Source: PNON01 sp964387025
Lineage (GTDB): Bacteria; Chloroflexota; Anaerolineae; Anaerolineales; Anaerolineaceae
NCBI GenBank assembly: GCA_964387025.1
Contig: CAYLUZ010000007.1
Location: forward strand, 199,579 to 263,578
DNA length: 64,000 bases
Direction of reading: 5' to 3'
In this document: piece by piece, positions 35,314 to 44,418 of the stretch
Numbering within the stretch: the first letter of the stretch is position 1
Layout: each line of letters begins with the position of its first letter
Made by a program: the position numbers and the translations under genes
Notes under the pieces: model-generated
What the model was told of the DNA's origin: nothing
The model's database searches: none
The model's input: the letters and a program-made list of their open reading frames with translations, nothing else

Positions 35314-36465
35314 TTATTTGCCAGCCTCATAGTTATTCAAAGTCATGCCAGCGTAGTAGTGTGCGAATGCCTCTGCTACATTCTCTTTTGTGACTTTCAT
35401 ATTTTCATAGAAGACAATGCCCGGGATGGGCGCACCATTAAGCAGGTTGACCATCTCACTCATACACCATCTTGCAGGTGCGGCAGCGGAATATGCTGCT
35501 GTACCAACCACATCACCTTTATCGATGCCTGCCAGGATTGGTTTATCGTTGTCCACAGAGGACAGAGGGATTCTACTTCCGTTAGCTTTCTGGGCGTTCA
35601 TCATGCCAATGGTGGCTGAAGAGTACAAGCCCCATGCGCCAAGTATGTCCGGGTTTGCTTTTATAGCTATGTCAAATGCCTTAAAATGATCTTCGGTCGA
35701 TATACCAGTCAACTCAGTCATTGTTATATCCGGGTATTTTGCAAAAACATCCTTGAAGCCTTTGGCGCGTGTGGCAGCATTGGGATGCATGAAGGGCAGC
35801 GTCTGATATACGACTTCACCTTTCATTGGCTTACCACTTGACAGGAGGACTTGTTCGAGCAGTTCGCCTGAGATCGTGCCTTGCTCCACTGTATCAGAAA
35901 TTACGGCAGCGTTAATTTTTCCCGCAAGGGGCGCATTCAGAGTAATCACTGGTATATTAGCTGCCTCAAGCGCACCAAGTGCGGTCTTGACTTCAGTGAA
36001 GTCACAGGGAGCAAGGATGACACCATCCACCCCTTCCACTATCCACTGCTCAACAGCTTGATTCTGAGCATCCTGTTGGTAGTTCGCGTCGTTGACAAGT
36101 AACTCAACACCTGCCTCGTTTGCCGCTGCTTTCATGCTTTCAAGGATCATTGCGTCAACTTCGTCTAAAGTATAAAAGATGGAGAAGCCAATTTTATACT
36201 TCTTAATTGCTTTTGGCATCGCGGTTGTCATATTATCTGGGACTTTTACTGCACCAGCCTCTATTATTTTTATATGGGCGTCAACGCCCACATCTGCATA
36301 GTAACTATTCAGATCAAAAACCGTACCCGGATCTCCCTTGTAGGTGAAATCGGCTTCATTGACATTCACCCGAACCTCCAAAGTGTGCGGTAGGGGTGGA
36401 ACGGTTGTTTGCCCTGTCATCCCCCTACTTACACCTCCCGATGTTGGTTTTTTGGTTTTCATCAT
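35314..36465 (-). CDS. Sugar-binding protein paralog lacking a signal peptide
   Basis: This 383-residue protein is a close paralog of the lipoprotein at 37744-38991. They align from GDPGTVFDLN to the C terminus (for example ILAPCDFT, GLYSSATIGMM, NLLNGAPIPG). Its N terminus is different: MMKTKKPTSGGVSRGM has no hydrophobic core and no lipobox, so it cannot be exported by the usual route. AAAGGA lies just upstream of the ATG, so it is probably translated. No signal-peptide-like sequence is seen in other frames upstream. It may be a decaying duplicate whose 5' end was replaced when the aldo/keto reductase gene came to lie before it, or a cytoplasmic sugar sensor. Confidence 0.8.
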   Translation of the reverse strand: MMKTKKPTSGGVSRGMTGQTTVPPLPHTLEVRVNVNEADFTYKGDPGTVFDLNSYYADVGVDAHIKIIEAGAVKVPDNMTTAMPKAIKKYKIGFSIFYTLDEVDAMILESMKAAANEAGVELLVNDANYQQDAQNQAVEQWIVEGVDGVILAPCDFTEVKTALGALEAANIPVITLNAPLAGKINAAVISDTVEQGTISGELLEQVLLSSGKPMKGEVVYQTLPFMHPNAATRAKGFKDVFAKYPDITMTELTGISTEDHFKAFDIAIKANPDILGAWGLYSSATIGMMNAQKANGSRIPLSSVDNDKPILAGIDKGDVVGTAAYSAAAPARWCMSEMVNLLNGAPIPGIVFYENMKVTKENVAEAFAHYYAGMTLNNYEAGK

Positions 36466-36510
36466 GGTTCCTTTGATTTTTTATCCTACTTGGGGAGAAT
36501 GATAACCGTG

Positions 36511-37488
36511 CTAAGATATTATGGAAATCATGCCATTTAGCTTTTCTGTCTCCTGAGGGGAGAGTCGGAAAGTGGTAGAAGGAATTACTCCATCCACCTG
36601 GCTGGGTCGCCGCGCACCAACGATCGCAGCAGTTACACTCGTGTTGCGGAGGGTCCAAGCAATCGCAACCACCCCTGGTTCCACCCCATGCTGTTTTCCG
36701 ATTTCAGCGAGAGTGGAAACCAATCGCAAGTTTTGATCAAGGCGGGGCTGTTGAAATTCAGGGTCATGCTGCCGCCAATCATCAGATGGCATGTTCTTGA
36801 TCCTTTCTGCTGTCATTTTGCCGGAAAGTAGTCCTGAATACATGGGTGAATAGACGATCACACCGATGTTGTGTTCCTGGCAATATGGTAATATCTCGTT
36901 TTGCACTTCGGGGCGGATAAGCGAGTAAGGAGGTTGTAACGAACTGATGGGTGCTATCGCTTCCGCCTGCTGCATCTGTGCGACACTGTAATTTGATACA
37001 CCAATCCAACGCACTTTACCTTCTAGTTGTAACTCGGCGAGCGTTGCCCAGCCTTCCTCAAGATCCGGTTCAGGACGTGGCCAGTGGATCTGGTAAAGAT
37101 CGATCGCGTCAAGTTTGAGGCGACGAAGACTTTCCTCGCACTCGCGTCGGATGGAAGCACGTTTGAGGGAAGAATTGATCTCGCCGCGTTCATTCCACGG
37201 TAGCGAACATTTCGTAAATATATATGGGCGTTCGCTCAATCCTGACAATGCCTGTCCCACTACCTCTTCCGAGTGTCCGAGACCATACCCAGCGGCTGTA
37301 TCAATCCAATTAATGCCTAAGTCCATAGCATGATGAATAGCTGCAATAGATTCACGATCATCTTGCGGCCCCCAGGCGTATACCCAGTCGCCGCCGCCGA
37401 GTGCCCATGCTCCAAATCCAATTGTAGTGATGTGCATATCGGTATTGCCAAGTTGCCTAGTCTGCAAATTTGTTCGTCCATTAAGCAT
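36511..37488 (-). CDS. Aldo/keto reductase
   Basis: This 325-residue NADPH-dependent oxidoreductase has the complete catalytic tetrad: Asp63 and Tyr68 in DTAAGYGLGHSEE, Lys93 in FTKC, and His135 in QIHWPRP. IVGARRPSQVDG near the C terminus binds the cofactor. I placed the start at ATG 37488, because AAAGGAG at 37495-37501 is spaced correctly for it; longer starts overlap that site. In this operon it may reduce or oxidise a pentose or pentitol. It lies between the two binding-protein paralogs. Confidence 0.9.
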   Translation of the reverse strand: MLNGRTNLQTRQLGNTDMHITTIGFGAWALGGGDWVYAWGPQDDRESIAAIHHAMDLGINWIDTAAGYGLGHSEEVVGQALSGLSERPYIFTKCSLPWNERGEINSSLKRASIRRECEESLRRLKLDAIDLYQIHWPRPEPDLEEGWATLAELQLEGKVRWIGVSNYSVAQMQQAEAIAPISSLQPPYSLIRPEVQNEILPYCQEHNIGVIVYSPMYSGLLSGKMTAERIKNMPSDDWRQHDPEFQQPRLDQNLRLVSTLAEIGKQHGVEPGVVAIAWTLRNTSVTAAIVGARRPSQVDGVIPSTTFRLSPQETEKLNGMISIIS

Positions 37489-37503
37489 TGTCATCTCCTT
37501 TAG

Positions 37504-37741
37504 CATCATGCCATATCCCGTTTAACCTATAAGTCCAGCCACCGCCAAGCCCTTGACCAGAATTGGCTTGAGTATGTCGGACTGGAGGAAGACGAGAGCT
37601 TGTTTCTAAAACGCAACGAAGCTTACCAGGACCTGGCGGTTTTTTGTGGCTGGATTTTCCTGGCAGCCATCACAAGGGGCGGACAGCAGACATATGCAGT
37701 CCGCCCCTATCACTTACATCTTACTTTTTAATAAGATCGCG
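37504..37741 (+). pseudogene. Possible remnant of a coding sequence, family unknown
   Basis: A plus-strand reading frame from 37504 to the stop near 37731 has no start codon but a protein-like composition, with the stretch WLEYVGLEEDESLF and, further on, KRNEAYQDLAVFCGW. It lies between two genes on the other strand. The style recalls fragments of transposases, but I cannot name a family. It may also be chance. Confidence 0.25.
37675..37708 (-). terminator. Hairpin after the sugar-binding lipoprotein gene
   Basis: Perfect 10-base GC-rich arms (AGGGGCGGAC and GTCCGCCCCT) flank a 14-base loop. It lies 36 bases past the stop of the binding-protein gene and before the aldo/keto reductase gene. 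There is no long T tract, so it may stabilise the upstream message or cause only partial termination. Confidence 0.55.
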
Positions 37742-37743
37742 TG

Positions 37744-38991
37744 CTACTGAACCTTCCCGGCTAAATAGTCTGCCAGGGTCTTGCCAGGATAGTAGTGCTC
37801 AAAGGCTGCTTCAACATTATCCTTCGTAATTGCCATATTGGCATAGAAGACCACACCCGGGATAGGTGCGCCATTGAGCAGGTTGACCATCTCGCTCATA
37901 CACCATTTCGCTGGAGCGATGGAGGAGTATGCGGCAGTGCCGACTACTGTGCCATTAAAGATACCTGCCAGGATAGGTTTGTCCTGGTCCACAGAGGACA
38001 GAAGGACTGTGCTATTGTTCGCTTTCGCAGCGTTCATCATACCAATGGTGGCTGAGGAATACAGACCCCACGCGCCGATCATGTCAGGATTTGCCTTGAT
38101 GGCTCCATCAAATGCTGTGTAATGATCTTCGGGTGAAATTCCTGTCAACTCAACGATCTTGACATCCGGGTATTTTGTAAATACATCTACGAAGCCTTTG
38201 GCACGTGTGGCAGCGTTGGGGTGCACGAAGGGCAGTGTTTGATAAACGATAGAGCCTTTCATTGGTATACCAGCTGCCTGGATAGCTTTCTCAAGCAGTT
38301 CACCAGCGATCTTACCCTGATCCACTGTGTCACCAATAACAACTGCGTCGACGTTACCAGCTAGAGGAGCATTCAGAGAAATCACGGGGATATTGGCTTT
38401 CTCCAGCGCATCCAGTGCGGTCTTTACACCTGTGAAATCGCATGGAGCAAGAATGACGCCATCCACACCTTGCAAGATCCATTGCTCAATTGCCTGATTC
38501 TGAGCATTCTGGTCATAGTTTGCGTCGTTAACCAGGAGTTCAACTCCGGCTTCTTCTGCTGCGGCTTTCATGGTTTCAAGGATCATGGAGCCAACTTCAT
38601 CAACTGTGTAATAGACAGAGAAACCAATCTTGTACTTCTTGTCTGCCTTGGGCATTGCAGTTGTCAACTCGTCGGCAACTTTTACCGCACCCGCTGATCT
38701 GATCGTTACAGCAGCTTCTACACCAACTTCCTTATACCAACCATTCAGGTCAAATACAGTAGCTGGATCTCCAACAAATGTAAAATCGGTTACGTTGGCA
38801 TTTACAGGAGCAGCTGGTACTTCAGTTGCTGGTACTGCAGTTGGTTCAACTGGAGCTGCAGTTGGTTCAGCTGGAGCTGCTGGTGCAGCGGGGGCAGCAG
38901 GGGGTTCTGTTGCAACCACTGCTGGTGCACAAGCTGTTAGTATGAATGTAAGGATCAGCAAGAGCGATGCAAATTGTGTCATTTTTTTCAT
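37744..38991 (-). CDS. Sugar ABC transporter substrate-binding lipoprotein (RbsB type)
   Basis: This 415-residue protein captures the sugar outside the cell and hands it to the transporter encoded just upstream. A lipoprotein signal peptide ends in LTAC with the lipidated Cys at residue 21. An Ala/Pro/Thr linker (about residues 22-65) follows, then an extra segment of about 45 residues, and a periplasmic-binding fold of the ribose/galactose family with KIGFSVYYTVDEVGSMI near residue 122 and NPDMIGAWGLYSSATIGMM in the second lobe. AAGGAGAAAAG precedes the ATG. It is the third transporter gene after ATPase and permease. Confidence 0.9.
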   Translation of the reverse strand: MKKMTQFASLLLILTFILTACAPAVVATEPPAAPAAPAAPAEPTAAPVEPTAVPATEVPAAPVNANVTDFTFVGDPATVFDLNGWYKEVGVEAAVTIRSAGAVKVADELTTAMPKADKKYKIGFSVYYTVDEVGSMILETMKAAAEEAGVELLVNDANYDQNAQNQAIEQWILQGVDGVILAPCDFTGVKTALDALEKANIPVISLNAPLAGNVDAVVIGDTVDQGKIAGELLEKAIQAAGIPMKGSIVYQTLPFVHPNAATRAKGFVDVFTKYPDVKIVELTGISPEDHYTAFDGAIKANPDMIGAWGLYSSATIGMMNAAKANNSTVLLSSVDQDKPILAGIFNGTVVGTAAYSSIAPAKWCMSEMVNLLNGAPIPGVVFYANMAITKDNVEAAFEHYYPGKTLADYLAGKVQ

Positions 38992-39130
38992 TTTCTTTTC
39001 TCCTTAGTTTTTATTAAAGTAGTTTCATATGGTCGAGGTTACTCGCGATAAAATCGAATAGTATTTGGTTATACTCCTCCTTTCTTTGGCTTATCCGCCT
39101 GTATTAATCCAAAGTATCCACGGGACAAGT

Positions 39131-40111
39131 TCATCTTTGTCTGGACTTGAATGCATTGTCCATCAGTACCGCGATGATGATGACCAGCCCTTTGACCAAT
39201 ATCTGCACATGATACTGTGCACCCAGTAGTGACATACCGTTATTGAGGGAAGCCATGATCAAACAACCTCCCAATGTTCCCCATATTGATCCGACACCTC
39301 CGGCGATAGCTGTGCCGCCAAGGATAACGCCTGAAATACTATCAAGCGCCAAGTCTCTTCCCATGTCCGGTAATCCGCCATTGAACAGTGCAGCTAATAT
39401 CAAGCCGCAAATAAAGGCGTATAACCCGCTCAGCGTGTAAGCTGCGATCTTGACCAGTCCTATGTCAATTCCAGCTACCCTCGCTGCTTCCGGGTTGCCT
39501 CCGATGCTGCGGACATAAAAACCAAATTTGGTTTGGGTGAAGAGAAACCAGGATACCAGTAAAACAACCAGCGATATGATAACGGGTGACGGGATGACAT
39601 TGAATAGCAAACCGTTTCCGAACAGGTCGGCAAAGTGCGGGATCACAATAGGAACCGGTCTGCCTGTCGTGAGCGTGAGTGCAATTCCCCGGAAGATGTT
39701 CAATGTAGCCAGGGTCACTAAGAAAGGTTCGATCTTTCCCTTGACGGAGACGAACCCGTTAAGGAAACCAAGGAGCATAGCTGCAAGCATTACAATGAGA
39801 CCTGCTGGAATAGGCGCCATAAACCCGCCCCGTACCAGCATTGCGAAACCGACACCTACAACAGCAGCAGTCGAACCCACTGAGAGGTCCAACCCCCCCA
39901 GTGTAATGATGAACGTCATCCCCAATCCGGCGATGAGAACGTAGCTCATATTCTTCATTATTGATAGCAAGTTTGAAGGATTGATGAAAACCGGCTTTAA
40001 TAGTGAAAATATCGTCATGAGCACAATCAATATCAAGAACGTGCGATATTGAATAATAAATTTCCTGAATGTCAGTTTGGATGTCTGGTCAGTCTTGGAT
40101 TGTGCTTGCAT
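39131..40111 (-). CDS. Sugar ABC transporter permease (RbsC type)
   Basis: This 326-residue inner-membrane permease has about 8-10 hydrophobic helices and the family signature GGLDLSVGSTAAVVGV near residue 68 and GGTAIAGGVGSIWGTLGG near residue 270. The conserved NPEAARVAGID loop near residue 205 contacts the ATPase. It forms the channel with the ATPase at 40149-41651 and the lipoprotein at 37744-38991. Gaps between these genes are 37 and 139 bases. Confidence 0.92.
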   Translation of the reverse strand: MQAQSKTDQTSKLTFRKFIIQYRTFLILIVLMTIFSLLKPVFINPSNLLSIMKNMSYVLIAGLGMTFIITLGGLDLSVGSTAAVVGVGFAMLVRGGFMAPIPAGLIVMLAAMLLGFLNGFVSVKGKIEPFLVTLATLNIFRGIALTLTTGRPVPIVIPHFADLFGNGLLFNVIPSPVIISLVVLLVSWFLFTQTKFGFYVRSIGGNPEAARVAGIDIGLVKIAAYTLSGLYAFICGLILAALFNGGLPDMGRDLALDSISGVILGGTAIAGGVGSIWGTLGGCLIMASLNNGMSLLGAQYHVQILVKGLVIIIAVLMDNAFKSRQR

Positions 40112-40148
40112 CGTTTTTTATTCCCTTCGGTTGATAATGGGTCTTCAA

Positions 40149-41651
40149 CTAGGCCTTCTGAGTGGCAAGGCTCATCACATGCTCTTGAGTCATATCTTCT
40201 TTAGATACGATCCCTTTCATCCGTCCTTCTTGCATGACCAAAATCCTATCTGCAACGCTGATTAACTCTGGCAACTCGGACGAGATCATGATGATTGCCG
40301 TACCTTGTGCGGCAAGCTCTCCCATGATCGAATAGATCTCAGTTTTTGCCCCGATATCAATACCCCGGGTCGGCTCATCGAAGATGATTACCGCTGGAGA
40401 GAAGTCCAACCATTTGGCTAACACCACCTTTTGTTGGTTACCTCCTGAGAGTGAACTGACAGGTTGTTCGATCCGGCTTACTCTGATGTTTAGAGTTTTC
40501 CGGTGCCGATTGGCAACAGCTTTCAGTTTTGACCAATTCAGGTACCCCGCAAACGATGGTTCCTGCGCATGGATCAAATTTATATTCTCATGTACCGGAA
40601 GGCATAGAACCAGACCGGACTTCTTTCTATCCTCTGTAACATATGCAATTCTGTGCTTGATTGCCTGGCGTGGGTTCTTTGGGCGGTACTCTTCTCCATT
40701 CAGAAATATCTTTCCGTCAGTCATCTGGCGCATACCGAACAGAGCTTCAAGTGTTTCCGTTCGCCTTGAACCAACAAGACCACCGATACCTAATATCTCG
40801 CCCTTGCGAACTTCGAAGGAAATCCCCTTGAACAATTCACCACTGGCCAGATTCTCCACCTTCAGTACAACATCACCGATAGGTACTTCTCTCTTCGGAT
40901 ATACATTGGTTAGTTCGCGTCCGACCATCATTGTTATCAGGTCTTTTTCGGTGACATCTGAGTTGTTAACCGTCCCCACCAACTCTCCGTCCCTCAGGAC
41001 AGTTATTCGGTCGGCGATCCCACCAATTTCGTGCAGTCTGTGGGATATATAGATGATCGTAACGCCCTTAGTCCTCAGGCTGCGGATAATGTCCATCAGT
41101 TTGTCTGCGTCACTTTGAGATATGGATGATGTCGGTTCATCCATAAGGACAATTTTCGCATTGGACGTGACAGCTTTTGCAATCTCCACGACTTGTTGTT
41201 GGGCAATGGATAGATCCTTTACAAACCAATTTGGGTTTATCTCATTCTGGTTTAATTCCTCCAATGCCCGAGCAGCTATTTCCTGGTATTCCTGCCTTCT
41301 CAGCATGAAACCTTTGAAGTGGTTTTGTTTATCCAGGACAATGTTCTCCGCTACGGTCATATGGGGACAAAGCGTCAATTCCTGATAGATTGTGTGAATG
41401 GAGGCATCTATCGCATCCTTGGGGTTTCTAAACGTGACCGGCACGCCATCGATCAGCATTTCACCACCTTTATCAGGTTGGTGATATCCACTCAATATCT
41501 TAATTAAAGTAGATTTACCGGCACCATTCTCACCCAGCAATGCATGGACTTCGCCCTTCCTCACGGACATATTGACGTTCTTGAGGGCAACGACACCAGG
41601 GAACACCTTGCAAATATGCCTCAGTTCGAGGATGTTCTCACTCAAGCTCAC
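40149..41651 (-). CDS. Sugar ABC transporter ATP-binding protein, two ABC domains (RbsA/MglA type)
   Basis: This 500-residue protein contains two fused ABC ATPase domains, as in RbsA, MglA and XylG. The first has a full Walker A GENGAGKST at residues 40-48 and signature LSIAQQQ near 148. The second has a degenerate Walker A (GGLVGSRRTETL near 290) and the signature LSGGNQQKVVLAKW near 404, the usual asymmetry in this family. It energises the permease encoded downstream. It begins 76 bases after the second PIG-L gene. Confidence 0.93.
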   Translation of the reverse strand: MSLSENILELRHICKVFPGVVALKNVNMSVRKGEVHALLGENGAGKSTLIKILSGYHQPDKGGEMLIDGVPVTFRNPKDAIDASIHTIYQELTLCPHMTVAENIVLDKQNHFKGFMLRRQEYQEIAARALEELNQNEINPNWFVKDLSIAQQQVVEIAKAVTSNAKIVLMDEPTSSISQSDADKLMDIIRSLRTKGVTIIYISHRLHEIGGIADRITVLRDGELVGTVNNSDVTEKDLITMMVGRELTNVYPKREVPIGDVVLKVENLASGELFKGISFEVRKGEILGIGGLVGSRRTETLEALFGMRQMTDGKIFLNGEEYRPKNPRQAIKHRIAYVTEDRKKSGLVLCLPVHENINLIHAQEPSFAGYLNWSKLKAVANRHRKTLNIRVSRIEQPVSSLSGGNQQKVVLAKWLDFSPAVIIFDEPTRGIDIGAKTEIYSIMGELAAQGTAIIMISSELPELISVADRILVMQEGRMKGIVSKEDMTQEHVMSLATQKA

Positions 41652-41726
41652 CCATACCTCCTACTCATTGGTTCCAACAACAATTTCATATATCGTTTCC
41701 TGATGTATCTTTTGCAAACGTAGATG

Positions 41727-42473
41727 CTAATCCTGGTCATACTGCACCGGTGGCAAAAGTCGGTATGGCTTGTGATTCGGCCAAGTCTGGACAACGCAGA
41801 ATGCCTCTGCATATTTACAACCACACTGAAAACCTCGCATCTTGTTGGTGACCGTTACATATTCGAACCAGTCCTTGATCCCGAATTGTTTTTCCAGGAA
41901 TCCTCCGTGCTGGGACTCATGCTGGTGGAATGCCTCCAGTTTTTGATCGAACTCACCTGTGATATCCACATAATAGTCAGGAGGAGTTACACGGGTCATT
42001 CCAGTTGTCTCTGCTCGGAAAATGGTGGGGATATGATCAATGGGGGGATATTCAGTACCCGGGATATTGGCTACACTGGCCCAGATAGCAGCCCGATACA
42101 CCAGTTCCCCTACATACGAATGATCGTGAACATAATCATCGCGGTCGAGTGTAATGATCACATCCGGATTGGTATGCCGAATCAGATCCACGTACTTTAG
42201 CCAACGCGGATGGTCCAGCCAGATATCTGCATCCTTGTAGTCCCAGTGGATCAGCTCGGCACCGATCACATCCGCACCTCTCTGTGCTTCCTCTGCCCGA
42301 ATAGTTTCAATCTCTGGGCCAGAATGGATCTTGGAACCCACATTACCGGTACAGGCAATTGCCATGAAAACCTTATGTCCTTCTTTAACATAACGTATCA
42401 AGGTACCCGCACAAAATACTTCGACATCATCAGGATGAGCGGTAGCCGCCAAGACAGTGAGTTTTTTAGGCAT
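41727..42473 (-). CDS. PIG-L family deacetylase, tandem copy 2
   Basis: This 248-residue zinc deacetylase carries the family motif AHPDD at residues 12-16 and the second metal region DDYVHDHSYVGELV near residue 118. The family removes acetyl groups from N-acetylglucosamine-containing compounds such as GlcNAc-inositol or bacillithiol and teicoplanin intermediates. I start it at ATG 42473 (MPKKLTVL), which aligns with its neighbour and has GGAG about ten bases ahead; a start 14 codons earlier is possible but overlaps nothing useful. It is highly similar to the gene at 42499-43248 along the whole length. It suggests that the imported sugar or glycoside is acetylated. Confidence 0.88.
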   Translation of the reverse strand: MPKKLTVLAATAHPDDVEVFCAGTLIRYVKEGHKVFMAIACTGNVGSKIHSGPEIETIRAEEAQRGADVIGAELIHWDYKDADIWLDHPRWLKYVDLIRHTNPDVIITLDRDDYVHDHSYVGELVYRAAIWASVANIPGTEYPPIDHIPTIFRAETTGMTRVTPPDYYVDITGEFDQKLEAFHQHESQHGGFLEKQFGIKDWFEYVTVTNKMRGFQCGCKYAEAFCVVQTWPNHKPYRLLPPVQYDQD

Positions 42474-42498
42474 ATTTACAATACTCCAAGATCTTACT

Positions 42499-43248
42499 TC
42501 ATTCTCGAGAACCAACCTGGACGGGCGGCAGTAAACGGTAAGGTTTATGGTTTGGCCAGGTTTGCACTACCCGGAAGGCTTCGGCGTATTTGCACCCGCA
42601 CTGGAAACCACGCATTTTGTTGACAATCTCCATAGCTTCGAACCAGTCCTTCACTCCGAACTGTTTTTCAAGGAAATCACCATGCTGGCTCTCATGCTGT
42701 TTGAAGGCTAGCATCTTCTGATCGAATTCCTGAGTGATATCAACATAATGGTCCGGCGGAGCGACACGGGTCGTACCGATGGTCTCGAAATAAAAGACTG
42801 ACGGAATGTGATCGATGGGTGGGAGTTTACATTCGGGGATATTGGCAACACTGGCCCAGATAGCTGCCCGATACACTAATTCGCCGACGTTGGTATGGTC
42901 GTGGACATAATCGTCACGATCGTGCGTTAGGATCACATCCGGGTTGGTGCGTCGAATAAGGTCCACGTATGTAAGCCAATGGGGATGGTCAAGCCAGATA
43001 TCTGCATCCTTGTAGCCCAGCATGATCAGCTCGGCACCGATGATATCAGCGGCTTTCTTAGCTTCACCAGCCCGTATAGCTTCGATCTCAGGACCTGTAT
43101 GGATCTTTGATCCAACATTACCTGTACAAGCAATTGCCATAACAACTTTGTGACCTTCTTTGACGTAACGGATGAGTGTACCAGCACATTGCAACTCAAT
43201 ATCATCTGGATGGGCAGACGCACATAAAACAGTTAACTTTTTAGACAT
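42499..43248 (-). CDS. PIG-L family deacetylase, tandem copy 1
   Basis: This 249-residue protein has the same layout as the copy downstream: SAHPDDIELQCAGT at the N terminus, DDYVHDHTNVGELVYRA in the middle and FQCGCKYAEAFRVVQTWPNH near the C terminus. By eye most positions are identical in the two copies, so they arose by tandem duplication. The differences lie mostly in the middle loops (for example NIPECKLPPIDHIP against NIPGTEYPPIDHIP), which may alter substrate choice. The 26-base gap between the two genes and the shared direction suggest cotranscription. The substrate is unknown. Confidence 0.88.
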   Translation of the reverse strand: MSKKLTVLCASAHPDDIELQCAGTLIRYVKEGHKVVMAIACTGNVGSKIHTGPEIEAIRAGEAKKAADIIGAELIMLGYKDADIWLDHPHWLTYVDLIRRTNPDVILTHDRDDYVHDHTNVGELVYRAAIWASVANIPECKLPPIDHIPSVFYFETIGTTRVAPPDHYVDITQEFDQKMLAFKQHESQHGDFLEKQFGVKDWFEAMEIVNKMRGFQCGCKYAEAFRVVQTWPNHKPYRLLPPVQVGSRE

Positions 43249-43453
43249 TTGAAGACCTCCAAAATAGAATCATTTTTGATCGTTCTATTGCCTTAAGGAT
43301 ATAACAGTTTCTGATTTTGAACGTGCAGTATCTCCTTTCTACACTCGAATTTACGGCTTTTCGTGGGTAACTGTCAGCTCGACAAATAATAATCCGGTGT
43401 CAGCATTATTCCTATGGACAGTTGCATAATTCCATACTTTTCCTTATTCATAA

Positions 43454-44323
43454 TTACTTAATTAATTTATAATCGCCCCAAGCATCGGAAATCCATCGAT
43501 CAAGAGTTGCCCGTGCCCGGGTGGCTGATCCAACAGGATCGCCAGTAGAATCGAGGTGCGCCCACATTTCCATCACCATTGGACCAGTAAAACCACTATG
43601 AGCTAACCACTGGAAAGTTTCCCGAAACTGGACAATCCCTTGCCCAAGCGGCACTCCCCGCAGTTCACCCTTACGTGTATCTTTAACGTGTACACCCACC
43701 AGGTGACCTTCAGTTAATGGGAGTTGTTCAAGTGGACTGTAACCGGCAGCAGTCATGTTGCCAATATCGGGGTACACCTGAAACCAGGGTGAATTGATCG
43801 TTTTTACAAAGCGCATGGCTTTTTCTACTGAGTCAACAAGCTCGCTATCACCATTCTCCAAGGCTAAAAGTACTCCAGCAGCGCTTGCCCAACTGACACC
43901 AGTGTGTAGTCCATCCAAGTACCTCGCCTGTGTTTCGGCGTTGCTCGGTTCATAAAAGGCATCATAACCCATGATCTGGATGACTTTAACACCTAAATCA
44001 GCAGCTAATTCAATGGACCGGTAGAGGATATCCAAACCTTGTTTCCGAACATCAGCTGAAGCGCTGCCTAGTGGAAACTTGCGATGGGCACTAACTCCCA
44101 TTCCCCAAACAGGCAGCCCGGTATTAAAGATTGTCTGTCGAAGCTCTGCCCGTTCAGTTTGTGACCAGAACAACCGATCCAAGCGTTCTTGACTTTCATC
44201 GATTGACATTTCAACAAAATCATAACCGGCCTGTTGGGCGGAAGTCAGGATCTGCTCCCAAGAATATTCAGCCGGGAAAGCTTTCTCGTATATACCAACA
44301 GGGATTTTAAGCAGTGAGTACAT
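43454..44323 (-). CDS. L-ribulose-5-phosphate 3-epimerase-like sugar phosphate isomerase (UlaE/SgaU type)
   Basis: This 289-residue TIM-barrel protein matches the UlaE group, which converts L-xylulose 5-phosphate to L-ribulose 5-phosphate. The N-terminal region is GIYEKAFPAEYSWEQIL and YDFVEMSIDESQERLDRL (residues 10-50), ENGDSEL near residue 156 contains the metal-binding Glu, and VYPDIGNM near 184 and VHVKDTRKGE near 212 are further ligands. It lies 96 bases downstream of the class II aldolase gene and precedes the deacetylases. Together with the 4-epimerase-like gene it makes a two-step route to D-xylulose 5-phosphate. Confidence 0.87.
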   Translation of the reverse strand: MYSLLKIPVGIYEKAFPAEYSWEQILTSAQQAGYDFVEMSIDESQERLDRLFWSQTERAELRQTIFNTGLPVWGMGVSAHRKFPLGSASADVRKQGLDILYRSIELAADLGVKVIQIMGYDAFYEPSNAETQARYLDGLHTGVSWASAAGVLLALENGDSELVDSVEKAMRFVKTINSPWFQVYPDIGNMTAAGYSPLEQLPLTEGHLVGVHVKDTRKGELRGVPLGQGIVQFRETFQWLAHSGFTGPMVMEMWAHLDSTGDPVGSATRARATLDRWISDAWGDYKLIK

Positions 44324-44418
44324 TATCTATAAACCTCAAGGGGTGAATTGAAATTCCACATCATATTCAGCCATCTATTATCCGTATAAATAATGGAGAC
44401 AAGGTTCATAGGAATGTC

